Shown: positions 1 through 6,870 of the stretch, in pieces | How the letters are laid out: every line of letters begins with the position of its first letter | How positions within the stretch are numbered: position 1 is the stretch's first letter | Assembly (NCBI GenBank): GCA_002340515.1 | Contig: DDMF01000059.1 | Location: 1-10,714, forward strand | Source: Rhodobacteraceae bacterium UBA2553 | Lineage (GTDB): Bacteria; Pseudomonadota; Alphaproteobacteria; Rhodobacterales; Rhodobacteraceae | DNA: 10,714 nt | Direction of reading: 5' to 3' | The notes under the pieces: generated by a model | Seen by the model: the letters and a program-made list of their open reading frames with translations, nothing else | The model's database searches: none | What the model was told of the DNA's origin: nothing | Position numbers and translations under genes: made by a program

Positions 1-435
1 GTGTTCCTGTCCAACGGTCCCGGCGACCCCGCCGCCACTGGAAAATATGCGGTGCCGATGATCAAAGAGATCCTCGCGACCGACCTGCCGGTGTTTGGCA
101 TCTGCCTTGGTCACCAGATGCTTGCCCTCGCGCTTGGCGCCAATACGATCAAAATGAACCACGGCCATCATGGCGCCAACCACCCGGTGAAAGACAATGA
201 CACCGGCAAGGTTGAAATCACCTCGATGAATCATGGGTTTGCGGTGGATGCCCAAACCCTACCCGAAGGTGTCGTGGAAACCCATGTGTCGCTGTTTGAT
301 GGGTCAAACTGTGGTATCCGAATGGAAAATCGGCCGGTGTTTTCTGTGCAGTACCATCCAGAGGCAAGCCCCGGCCCGATGGACAGCTATTACCTGTTTG
401 AACGGTTTGCCGAGGCGATGGATGCGCGCAAGTAA
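1..435 (+). CDS. carA: Carbamoyl-phosphate synthase small subunit, C-terminal part (5' truncated)
   Basis: This is the class I glutamine amidotransferase half of CarA. It hydrolyses glutamine and channels ammonia to CarB to make carbamoyl phosphate for arginine and pyrimidine synthesis in the cytoplasm. The window begins inside the gene, so the first codon (GTG) is read as an internal Val, not a start; about 144 of the usual 380-390 residues are present. The nucleophile lies in the GICLGHQ motif (Cys at fragment residue 35), and the His and Glu of the triad lie in YHPEASPGP (His119, Glu121). The Cys-to-His spacing equals that of E. coli CarA (C269/H353). The segments NGPGDP, GHHGANHPV and NHGFAV are also typical. 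The gene ends in TAA just before a hairpin terminator. Identification is secure; only the N-terminal domain is unseen. Confidence 0.97.
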   Translation: MFLSNGPGDPAATGKYAVPMIKEILATDLPVFGICLGHQMLALALGANTIKMNHGHHGANHPVKDNDTGKVEITSMNHGFAVDAQTLPEGVVETHVSLFDGSNCGIRMENRPVFSVQYHPEASPGPMDSYYLFERFAEAMDARK

Positions 436-456
436 AGATCGCGCTCATTGGAACAG

Positions 457-486
457 ACGGCCCGTGCGACCCCTCGCGCGGGCCGT
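457..486 (+). terminator. Hairpin terminator after carA
   Basis: A 12-bp stem (arms 457-468 and 475-486, one G-T wobble) closes a 6-nt loop about 20 bp after the carA stop. The stem is very GC-rich, but only a weak T-rich stretch (TTATTGGTT) follows, so termination may be partial. Confidence 0.65.
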
Positions 487-526
487 TATTGGTTAATGCC
501 CCATCAACTCGCTATTTTTGGGTAGG

Positions 527-541
527 TTAACCATGCGTTAA
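527..541 (+). promoter_or_regulatory. Full CtrA-type binding site upstream of the glycosyltransferase
   Basis: The sequence reads TTAA (527-530), seven bases, then TTAA (538-541), followed by T. This matches the alphaproteobacterial CtrA consensus TTAA-N7-TTAA exactly. It sits 57 bp before the glycosyltransferase ATG, a usual distance for a CtrA site overlapping the -35 region. A further TTAA half-site lies at 493-496. CtrA binding is inferred from the motif alone. In Rhodobacterales, CtrA is known to govern motility, surface and cell-cell communication traits, which fits a surface polysaccharide gene. Confidence 0.5.
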
Positions 542-598
542 TAGTTTCGGGGGCATTTTGAACCGGTCCAGACGTCACAACCGGCTTTCGTATCTCTT

Positions 599-2587
599 AT
601 GTCCGCAGCGCATCTTCGCCTTGTTCAATCTGACACTGCTTCATCCACCTCTCAGGCGGCGGAAGAGCAGGCGCGCGCGTCTCCCCCCCCTCGTAAGCAA
701 CTGGGGCAAGTGTTGATGGAAATGGGCGCGCTTTCGCCCGATCATCTGACCATCGCGACGGCCCTTCAGAAAAAGCGCGATGTCCGCCTGGGAGATATCC
801 TGTTGGCGCATGGTTTTGTACGCAAAGCTGATCTTTATGCCGCCCTCGCCCGCCAGTTCAACTGCGCTATTGCTGACCTGCGCAGTCAGCCGCCGGATGC
901 ACGATTGATCGACGATATTGGCGCTGATTTTTGCATTCGAAATCGGGTGGTTCCGTGGAAACAGGTGGGGGCCGGCACGGTGATCATCTGCTCGCGCCCA
1001 GACGAATTTGCAACACTTCAGCACGAGTTTCCCGCCCATTGGGGCCGTACTTTTCTGGCCATCGCACCGGAAGAAGACATTCTTGACCGGCTGGTCGCAA
1101 TGCGCCATCGCACCCTGACACAACGGGCCGAAAACCGTGTGGCCGGGCATGAAAGTTGCCGCGGGTGGAACTCAAAAAACGTGTTGCGCTATGCACTTAC
1201 GCTACTCTTTTGCCTTTCAGCTCTGTTTTTCTATTCAACACTGGCTGGATTTACAGTGCTGGTGGGTTGGGCTGTCTTGACCTTGCTGATGAACACAGGG
1301 CTTAAGGTTGTCGCGTCTTATCTGTATTGGAAGGAGGGGCTAAAAACGCCGATCGATGCCCCCCCGTCGCCGCACGAAAACGATGCCACGCGCCTTCCAA
1401 TGGTGTCGATCATGGTGCCACTTTACAAAGAGCGGGAAATCGCAGGTCGTTTGGTCAAACGACTGGAATGTATTGATTATCCTCGTGAACTGCTGGAAAT
1501 CTGTCTGGTCGTCGAAGAAGATGATATTCTCACACAAAACACCCTTGGCAGGGCGCGATTGCCCCGGTGGATGCGACAAGTCATCGTGCCGCGCGGGATT
1601 GTGAAAACCAAACCACGCGCGCTAAATTTTGCCTTGGATTTCTGCCGTGGTTCTATCATTGGCGTTTACGACGCAGAGGATGCGCCCGCCGCGGATCAGA
1701 TCCTAAAAATCACCCAACGTTTTACCGAACGCGGCCCAGATGTGGCTTGTTTGCAAGGGAAACTGGACTTTTACAACGCCCGTACAAATTGGCTAAGTCG
1801 TTGTTTTACAATTGAATATGCAAGTTGGTGGCGGTTAATATTGCCCGGTATCGAGAAAATGGGATTTGCCATTCCATTGGGCGGCACCACACTTTTCTTC
1901 CGGCGCCATGCGCTAGAGGAATTGGGGGGCTGGGATGCACATAATGTGACCGAAGACGCCGATTTGGGCATGCGTTTGGCCCGCCATGGCTACCGCACCG
2001 AGTTGGTGGATACTGTCACCGAAGAAGAAGCCAATTGCCGCGCCTGGCCCTGGATCAAGCAACGCTCGCGCTGGATCAAGGGCTATGCAATGACCTACGG
2101 CGTTCACATGCGCCAACCGCGACAATTGCTGTCTGATCTCGGCTGGCGAAAATTCATCGGTTTTCAGATCCTGTTCCTTGGATCCTTGTCCGGTGTGTTA
2201 CTTGCCCCAATCCTATGGACATTCTGGGCGTTTCCCCTTGGGTTGCCGCACCCTTTGCGCGGGGTGATTCCAGACGGGTTGCTGGTCCTACTGGGCACAA
2301 CATTTGTGGCCGCAGAGCTTTTGACCATCACCATCGGCATTCAGGCCGTCGCTGGGGCCAAACATCGCTGGTTACGGATTTGGGTGCCAACCCTGCATCT
2401 CTATTATCCACTTGCCTCGGTGGCGGCATTAAAAGGGTTTGTGGAGATTGTGACCAAGCCCTTTTATTGGGACAAAACCCAGCACGGGAAATATGACACT
2501 CAGGCCGCAGGGCCCATCATCACATTGGGATTGAAAGGGGATGTGGGCGACATCACCCCGCCGCCTCAGACCCGCTATCGAGTTTAA
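599..2587 (+). CDS. Membrane GT2 glycosyltransferase with N-terminal MshEN-type (c-di-GMP-binding) domain
   Basis: This is a predicted inner-membrane family 2 glycosyltransferase that would make or extend a surface polysaccharide. Residues about 33-90 hold two tandem MshEN-type motifs: an LG..L...G......L.......Q pattern starting near residue 35, and RLG..L...G......L..AL..Q at 63-86. These motifs bind cyclic di-GMP in MshE-like ATPases. Two hydrophobic segments (about 196-240) come before a cytosolic catalytic domain (about 265-510). That domain has an EEDD acidic cluster (306-309), DAED (358-361), TED (451-453) and QRSRW (488-492), which is the D/DxD/TED/QxxRW set of processive, cellulose-synthase-like enzymes. 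About three more membrane segments follow (about 518-545, 558-582, 596-618). No clear ribosome site precedes the ATG, but no better start exists upstream of the motifs. The product and sugar donor cannot be told from sequence. NfrB-type enzymes are a known glycosyltransferase-MshEN fusion, with the domain order reversed. Confidence 0.9.
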   Translation: MSAAHLRLVQSDTASSTSQAAEEQARASPPPRKQLGQVLMEMGALSPDHLTIATALQKKRDVRLGDILLAHGFVRKADLYAALARQFNCAIADLRSQPPDARLIDDIGADFCIRNRVVPWKQVGAGTVIICSRPDEFATLQHEFPAHWGRTFLAIAPEEDILDRLVAMRHRTLTQRAENRVAGHESCRGWNSKNVLRYALTLLFCLSALFFYSTLAGFTVLVGWAVLTLLMNTGLKVVASYLYWKEGLKTPIDAPPSPHENDATRLPMVSIMVPLYKEREIAGRLVKRLECIDYPRELLEICLVVEEDDILTQNTLGRARLPRWMRQVIVPRGIVKTKPRALNFALDFCRGSIIGVYDAEDAPAADQILKITQRFTERGPDVACLQGKLDFYNARTNWLSRCFTIEYASWWRLILPGIEKMGFAIPLGGTTLFFRRHALEELGGWDAHNVTEDADLGMRLARHGYRTELVDTVTEEEANCRAWPWIKQRSRWIKGYAMTYGVHMRQPRQLLSDLGWRKFIGFQILFLGSLSGVLLAPILWTFWAFPLGLPHPLRGVIPDGLLVLLGTTFVAAELLTITIGIQAVAGAKHRWLRIWVPTLHLYYPLASVAALKGFVEIVTKPFYWDKTQHGKYDTQAAGPIITLGLKGDVGDITPPPQTRYRV

Positions 2588-3203
2588 GTCGCGTCTCAAA
2601 CGCCTTGGAAATATGTGTTTTCAGCGCTGCATGAGCCGCATGGCAATCGCGCGTTTCCAGGGCGGACACGATCGCATCATGCTCACCAACTGCCTTTTCA
2701 CTCCGTCCTTCAGCCGCGAGTGACGTGGTCGCGAGCAGTGCCATGGTCCGGTGCACAAGATCCAATTGCTGCACCAAATACCGGTTGTGGGACGCCAAAT
2801 GCAGTTGCTTGTGGAACCGACGGTTGGACCGTGCCAAACCGGCAGGATCATCCAACCGTTGCCGGTCGTCTTCGACCATTTCGCGCAAGACGCGAATTTC
2901 TTCTGGGGCAGCGTGCTGTGCGGCTAAGGATGCCGCCAGCCCTTCCAGTTCTGCCCGCACCACATAAAGCTCTGCCAATTGGTTGTGATCCAGCGAGGCA
3001 ACAATCAGGCTGCGCCCGTCACGCGCCAAAAGCGATTGCGTCTCAAGCCGTTGCAGCGCCTCGCGAATGGGGGTGCGCGACACGCCAAACCGATCTGCCA
3101 GTTCGCTTTCCACCAAGCGATCACCCGGTTTGTAAAGTCCGATGTCGATCGCCTCAAGGATCAACCCATAGGCATCTTTCTGCCCTGTCTTCACGTCTGT
3201 CAC
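2553..3203 (-). CDS. GntR-family transcriptional regulator, FCD subfamily
   Basis: This is a 216-aa DNA-binding regulator, the usual size for FCD-type GntR proteins that respond to small carboxylates or sugars. The winged helix is at residues about 10-75, with the family signature YKPGDRLVE followed by ELADRFGVSRTPIREALQRLE. The C-terminal all-helical FCD domain (about 80-205) keeps the candidate metal or ligand histidines in RRFH, EHDAIVSAL and LKTHISKAF. The start is taken as GTG at 3203-3201 because a perfect AGGAGG lies 5 nt upstream. The open frame continues to 3599, but that extension has no family similarity and runs antisense to the next gene. The gene is divergent from the HAD gene (144 bp between them) and its last 35 bp overlap the convergent glycosyltransferase gene. 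Target genes are unknown; the neighbouring genes or the palindrome near 6800 are possibilities. Confidence 0.92.
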   Translation of the reverse strand: MTDVKTGQKDAYGLILEAIDIGLYKPGDRLVESELADRFGVSRTPIREALQRLETQSLLARDGRSLIVASLDHNQLAELYVVRAELEGLAASLAAQHAAPEEIRVLREMVEDDRQRLDDPAGLARSNRRFHKQLHLASHNRYLVQQLDLVHRTMALLATTSLAAEGRSEKAVGEHDAIVSALETRDCHAAHAALKTHISKAFETRLKLDSGSEAAG

Positions 3204-3208
3204 CGGTC

Positions 3209-3214
3209 CCTCCT
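3209..3214 (-). promoter_or_regulatory. Strong Shine-Dalgarno fixing the GntR GTG start
   Basis: On the minus strand this is a perfect AGGAGG, 5 nt before the GTG at 3203. It decides the start against the much longer open frame that continues upstream to 3599. Confidence 0.8.
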
Positions 3215-3347
3215 GACCCAAATTTTCCCGATTAATGCACGCTGACGCCCCCAAAGCAAACCCCCTAGACGCCACATGTCGTCGCAGAACCGGCATCCTG
3301 TGAATTCGCGCCTTTTCCCCGACGCACACAAGGGTTAGATTTACGGC

Positions 3348-4010
3348 ATGGTTGCTGATCATTTCACACATGTGTCCGACTGGGTTTTTGACCTGGACAA
3401 CACGCTTTATCCGCCCGCCGCGCGTCTGTTTGACCAGATCGAGGTGCGCATGACCAATTGGGTGATGCGTGAACTGCGCGTGGATCAGGCCGAAGCCAAC
3501 CGGTTGCGCAGCACATACTGGCGCGAGCATGGCACGACACTGGCCGGCTTGATGCGCCTGCATGACGTGGATCCCGGCCCCTATCTGCATGACGTGCATG
3601 ATATTTCCTTTGACAGCCTCACACCGGATCTTGATTTAGCTAGATATATCAAAGCCCTACCAGGGCGATGTATTGTCTATACCAATGGCACCGCGCCCTA
3701 TGCCGAACAGGTGCTGGCCGCACGCGGTCTGTCGGGGTTGTTTGATGCGGTTTACGGTGTGGAGCACGCGAATTTTCATCCCAAACCAGATCGCGCCGCC
3801 TTTGACACCGTCTTTGCACGTGATGGGTTAAGCCCCAAGCGTGCCGCGATGTTTGAGGATGATCCCCGCAACCTCGCCGTGCCTCACGCCCTTGGCATGC
3901 GCACTGTGCATGTCGCGCCCGAAGCGTTGTCCAGCTCAGAACCCACCAATCATATTCACCATCACACCGACGACCTGACCGGATTTCTCGCCCGGTTGGT
4001 CAACAGTTGA
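3348..4010 (+). CDS. HAD-family pyrimidine 5'-nucleotidase-like phosphatase
   Basis: This is a 220-aa HAD hydrolase resembling the pyrimidine 5'-nucleotidase (Sdt1/PpaN-like) branch, which removes phosphate from UMP/CMP-type nucleotides or related small phosphates in the cytoplasm. Motif I is DLDNTLYP (nucleophile Asp15, acid/base Asp17). A helical cap follows at about 25-95. Motif II is TNG (112-114), motif III the Lys of HPKPD (Lys146), and motif IV EDDPRN (Asp171 and Asp172). The order and spacing are complete, so the enzyme should be active. The ATG at 3348 has no good Shine-Dalgarno. A TTAGAT stretch sits about 8-13 bp before it, so the transcript may be leaderless. The next gene starts 11 bp after the stop, suggesting an operon. 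The substrate is inferred from the family only. Confidence 0.88.
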   Translation: MVADHFTHVSDWVFDLDNTLYPPAARLFDQIEVRMTNWVMRELRVDQAEANRLRSTYWREHGTTLAGLMRLHDVDPGPYLHDVHDISFDSLTPDLDLARYIKALPGRCIVYTNGTAPYAEQVLAARGLSGLFDAVYGVEHANFHPKPDRAAFDTVFARDGLSPKRAAMFEDDPRNLAVPHALGMRTVHVAPEALSSSEPTNHIHHHTDDLTGFLARLVNS

Positions 4011-4014
4011 AAGG
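4011..4014 (+). promoter_or_regulatory. Ribosome binding site choosing the hydroxylase start
   Basis: The AAGG at 4011-4014, 7 nt before the ATG at 4022, supports that codon. The alternative in-frame TTG at 4007 overlaps the previous stop and has no ribosome site. Confidence 0.55.
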
Positions 4015-4021
4015 CCACGCC

Positions 4022-5233
4022 ATGACACGTCATCAGGCGGATATCTTCATCTCAGGCGGCGGCATCGCGGGTCAGGTCACGGCCTGTGCCTTTGCGGCGG
4101 CCGGATTTTCAGTTGTGATGGTTGACCCTTTTGTGCCGGTTACAACGGCGGGGGAAGAGAAATCTGACCTGCGCTCCACCGCGTTTTTACAGCCCGCACG
4201 CGGGTTGTTTGATCGCATCGGGTTGTGGGACGTGCTGGCCCCGCACGCCAAACCTCTGGACAAATTGGCGGTAATCGACACCACCGGCTGGCCACCCGAA
4301 GTGCGCGACCGGCGGGTGTTTCAATCGGCAGATATGAGCAGCGATGTCAACCATGAGCCCTTTGGCTGGAACCTGATGAATTGGGTCGTGCGGCGCGAGT
4401 TATGGGGGTATCTGCAAGAGCAACCCAGGATCACAGCGCTTTACGGCTCCGGGTTTAAATCCATTGTCAGCCGATCAGAAGAAATCATCGTGGGCCTTGA
4501 TAATGGCGACACGGTGCGTGCGCGGATGGGGATTGCGGCGGACGGCAAATTCTCGCCTTTGCGCGAAGCCGTGGGCATCGACGTGTCCACCACGCGCTAC
4601 GGGCAAAAATCGCTGGCCTTCACGGTCACGCATGATGCGCCGCACGACAATATCTCAACCGAGATTTACAATGAAGGCGGCCCGTTCACCATTGTTCCTC
4701 TGCCCGATATGGACGGCAAACATGCCTCTGCCATTGTTTGGATGAACAAAGGTCCGCGAGCGGTTGAACTGATGGCGATGCCCGTGCCGGAGTTTGAAGA
4801 GGTGATGTTTCAACGCTCGACCGGTCTGTTGGGGCGCATGCATCTGGAGGGGAACCGGTCGGTCTGGCCAATCATCACCCAGACCGCAAATGAATTGTCA
4901 GCGGGGCGCGTGGCTGTGGTAGCAGAGGCGGCGCATGCCCTGCCGCCAATTGGCGCACAGGGGCTGAACACCTCGCTCAACGACGTGATTGCCCTGTTGG
5001 AACTGGCTGAACGAAGCCCGGCAACCTTGGGCAACCCTGCCATGATGGCCGCCTATGAGAAAAAACGCGGGCCGGATATTGCCCGGCGCGCACGGGTGAT
5101 TGATCTGTTCAACCGGGTCACACGATCTGGCGACGGCGCGCTACAAGCGGTTCGTTTGCTTGGGTTAAAAGCGGTGCATGATGTGGCACCAGTGCGCAAA
5201 TCGGTGATGCGTGCCGGGCTTGGTCCCTCTTGA
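4022..5233 (+). CDS. UbiH/UbiL-type FAD-dependent ubiquinone-biosynthesis hydroxylase
   Basis: This is a 403-aa flavoprotein monooxygenase of the UbiH/Coq6 family, which hydroxylates the ring of ubiquinone intermediates at the membrane. The N-terminal Rossmann motif GGGIAG (12-17) ends with an acidic residue in VVMVDP (Asp35). The DG motif is GIAADGKFSPLR (170-181). The second FAD motif reads AEAAHALPPIGAQGLN (301-316). Most family members have GDAAH here, so the GD pair is AE in this protein, which I recall as an alphaproteobacterial variant rather than damage. ATG 4022 is preferred over the TTG at 4007 because of the AAGG ribosome site. The gene lies 11 bp behind the HAD gene in the same direction. 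Which ring position it hydroxylates (UbiH, UbiL or UbiM role) cannot be decided here, so no symbol is given. Confidence 0.9.
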   Translation: MTRHQADIFISGGGIAGQVTACAFAAAGFSVVMVDPFVPVTTAGEEKSDLRSTAFLQPARGLFDRIGLWDVLAPHAKPLDKLAVIDTTGWPPEVRDRRVFQSADMSSDVNHEPFGWNLMNWVVRRELWGYLQEQPRITALYGSGFKSIVSRSEEIIVGLDNGDTVRARMGIAADGKFSPLREAVGIDVSTTRYGQKSLAFTVTHDAPHDNISTEIYNEGGPFTIVPLPDMDGKHASAIVWMNKGPRAVELMAMPVPEFEEVMFQRSTGLLGRMHLEGNRSVWPIITQTANELSAGRVAVVAEAAHALPPIGAQGLNTSLNDVIALLELAERSPATLGNPAMMAAYEKKRGPDIARRARVIDLFNRVTRSGDGALQAVRLLGLKAVHDVAPVRKSVMRAGLGPS

Positions 5234-5361
5234 TGCTCTGTGGGCAAGGGAGGTTCGTGAAAATTGTGTCATGCGACATGCTGGCGCAACCCACCTGCCG
5301 GCCTTTCATTTTAACGGCTTTTGACCCATAAGAGCGCAGGATTTTATAGGAGAGACGCGCC

Positions 5362-5562
5362 ATGTCCGCTGAACTGAGCCCGGAACAAAAAGCTGCAGAA
5401 GCAAGCGCCGAGAAAAAAGCATGGGGCATTATTGTCCTGATCGTTGTGGGCCTTCTGTTGGGCTTTCTGACCATGGGTCTGCCCGGTGTTGGCATGGTTG
5501 CTTTGGCGTTGGTGGCTGTCATTTATCTGCTGTTGGTGTTGATGGCAGGCGGCAAAGCCTAG
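5362..5562 (+). CDS. Small two-helix membrane protein of unknown function
   Basis: This is a 66-aa protein that I do not recognise by name. The N-terminus (1-20) is charged and Ala/Glu/Lys-rich. It is followed by two predicted membrane segments (about 22-38 and 41-62) joined by a short MGLPGVG turn, so it should be a helical hairpin in the inner membrane with both ends on the same side. The ribosome site AGGAGAG is about 8 nt before the ATG, and an intrinsic terminator follows within 25 bp, which supports it as a real gene. It stands 128 bp downstream of the hydroxylase and is convergent with the aminotransferase. The antisense frame through it (5522 down to 5118) has no sign of being coding. 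Confidence 0.8.
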   Translation: MSAELSPEQKAAEASAEKKAWGIIVLIVVGLLLGFLTMGLPGVGMVALALVAVIYLLLVLMAGGKA

Positions 5563-5585
5563 CCCTTTCCATTGGCGAGACGACA

Positions 5586-5616
5586 AAGGCGCGCCCGATT
5601 GGGACGCGCCTTTTTT
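5586..5616 (+). terminator. Intrinsic terminator after the small membrane protein
   Basis: An 8-bp stem (arms 5586-5593 and 5605-5612) is extended by CCC/GGG (5594-5596 with 5601-5603) around a GATT loop, with one bulged A. Six Ts run from 5611. On the minus strand the stem is followed by only three Ts, so it acts mainly on the rightward transcript but may also help end the convergent aminotransferase transcript. Confidence 0.85.
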
Positions 5617-5632
5617 GTTGGTGTGGGTGAGG

Positions 5633-6760
5633 TTACAGCACCTTAGTCAGGACCGCGTCCAACCGCGCAACCGATGCATCAACGTCATAAAGCTTATCAA
5701 GCCCAAACAACCCAAGCCGGAACGATTGATAATCGTCACCTTCGTCGCACATTAAGGGCACGCCGGCCGCGATTTGCACGCCTTCTGCGGCAAAGGGTTT
5801 GCCCATTTTGACCTCTTCACTGGGGGCATAGGCCACCACAACACCCGGCGCCTCAAAGCCCGGCGCGGCCACCGATTTAATACCCTTATCGGCAAGCAAG
5901 GCCCGCACCCGCTCGCCTTGTTCCCACTGGGCATCACGCAGCTTGTCAAACCCGTAGGCTTTCGTTTCCACCATGGTGTCGCGAAACGCCCGCAGCGCAT
6001 CTGTCGGCATCGTGGCATGATAGGCGTGGCCGCCATTTTCATAGGCCTGCATGATGTTTAGCCATTTGCCCAGATCCACCGCAAAAGAGGTGGAGGTTGC
6101 GTCCAAGGCCATATCGCGCGCGGTGGTGTTCATCACCACAATCCCGGCGGAGGGGCTGGCGGACCAGCCTTTTTGTGGCGCGGAAATCAGCACGTCCACA
6201 CCCGTGGCTTGCATATCGACCCAAGCACAGCCAGACGCGATACAATCAAGCACAAAGAGGCCACCGACCGCATGCACCGCCTCGGTCACCGCCTTGATGT
6301 AATCGTCCGGTAGGATCATTCCGCTGGCCGTTTCCACATGGGGGGCAAACACCACATCGGGTTTTTCATCATGAATACGCGCCACAACCTCTTCGATCGG
6401 TGCGGGCGCAAAAGGCGCGTCTGGTGCATTGCCCACACGGCGCGCTTTCATCACGGTTTCTGACGCCGGGATCGCACCCATTTCAAAGATTTGCGACCAA
6501 CGGAAGGAAAAGAACCCGTTTCGGATCACCATCACGCGTTTACCGGTCGAAAATTGTCGCGCGACCGCCTCCATCGCGTAGGTGCCGCCACCGGGGACAA
6601 GGGCCACTGCGTCGCCGTTATACACGTCTTTCAAAGTGGTCGAGATGTCGGTCATCACGCCTTGAAACGCTTTGGACATATGGTTCAGCGAGCGGTCGGT
6701 GAACACCACCGAAAATTCCAACATTCCATCCGGGTCGATATCAGGCAAAAGCGCTTTCAT
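5633..6760 (-). CDS. Class V PLP-dependent aminotransferase (alanine/serine-glyoxylate type)
   Basis: This is a 375-aa fold-type I, class V aminotransferase, likely moving an amino group between a small amino acid (Ala, Ser or Asp) and glyoxylate or pyruvate in the cytoplasm. The cofactor-binding features run in order. LVPGGGT (54-60) is the phosphate-binding turn. HVETASGM (141-148) is the usual HxETxxG segment. LDCIAS (171-176) holds the Asp that pairs with the pyridine nitrogen. SAPQKGWSASP (193-203) carries the PLP Schiff-base Lys197. FRLGLFG (about 346-352) holds the substrate carboxylate Arg. The start at 6760 is supported by AAAGGAGA about 5 nt upstream. The gene is divergent from the ArsR regulator across a 284-bp gap with a palindrome and a tandem array. 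Exact substrates are unknown; phosphonate-linked PhnW is less likely since no phosphonate genes are nearby. Confidence 0.9.
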   Translation of the reverse strand: MKALLPDIDPDGMLEFSVVFTDRSLNHMSKAFQGVMTDISTTLKDVYNGDAVALVPGGGTYAMEAVARQFSTGKRVMVIRNGFFSFRWSQIFEMGAIPASETVMKARRVGNAPDAPFAPAPIEEVVARIHDEKPDVVFAPHVETASGMILPDDYIKAVTEAVHAVGGLFVLDCIASGCAWVDMQATGVDVLISAPQKGWSASPSAGIVVMNTTARDMALDATSTSFAVDLGKWLNIMQAYENGGHAYHATMPTDALRAFRDTMVETKAYGFDKLRDAQWEQGERVRALLADKGIKSVAAPGFEAPGVVVAYAPSEEVKMGKPFAAEGVQIAAGVPLMCDEGDDYQSFRLGLFGLDKLYDVDASVARLDAVLTKVL

Positions 6761-6794
6761 GGGGGTCTCCTTTGATTAATCTTTAGCAAACCTC

Positions 6795-6808
6795 AATTGT
6801 TGACAATT
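6795..6808. promoter_or_regulatory. GntR-operator-like palindrome upstream of the aminotransferase
   Basis: AATTGT (6795-6800) and ACAATT (6803-6808) form a perfect 6-2-6 inverted repeat containing TTGT-N2-ACAA, the general form of FCD-type GntR operators. It lies 35 bp before the aminotransferase start, a good position for repression. Which regulator binds is unknown. The ArsR protein next door or the GntR at 2553-3203 are candidates. Confidence 0.4.
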
Positions 6809-6841
6809 TGAAAGCATCTTTTGCACGAGAGAGAAAACATG

Positions 6842-6870
6842 TTGGGATCGCTTCCTGTGAAGCAAATACT
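6842..6870 (+). promoter_or_regulatory. Possible sigma70-like promoter abutting the octamer array
   Basis: TTGGGA (6842-6847) and AATACT (6865-6870) each match 4 of 6 consensus bases at the ideal 17-bp spacing. The -10 box overlaps the first CTAG, so transcription would begin inside the array and run towards the ArsR gene. This rests on sequence resemblance only. Confidence 0.25.

Noticed and set aside
561..584. AACCGG direct repeat (561-566 and 579-584) around GACGTC as an operator before the glycosyltransferase
   Set aside because: Six-base direct repeats and a six-base palindrome are expected by chance in GC-rich DNA; there is no further support.
3204..3599. Upstream extension of the GntR open frame to a 348-aa protein
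   Set aside because: The extra 132 residues lack GntR-family character, run antisense to the HAD gene, and a perfect AGGAGG precedes the internal GTG at 3203.
5257..5331. 24-residue open frame starting with GTG behind a GGGAGG, between the hydroxylase and the small membrane protein
   Set aside because: The ribosome site is only about 3 nt from the GTG, the peptide has no notable features, and a frame this short is expected by chance. Ribosome profiling would settle it.
5321..5349. TTGACC with a TTTATA/TTATAG box as promoter for the small membrane protein
   Set aside because: The -10 box would overlap the ribosome binding site, and transcription would start downstream of it, leaving the gene without a usable site.
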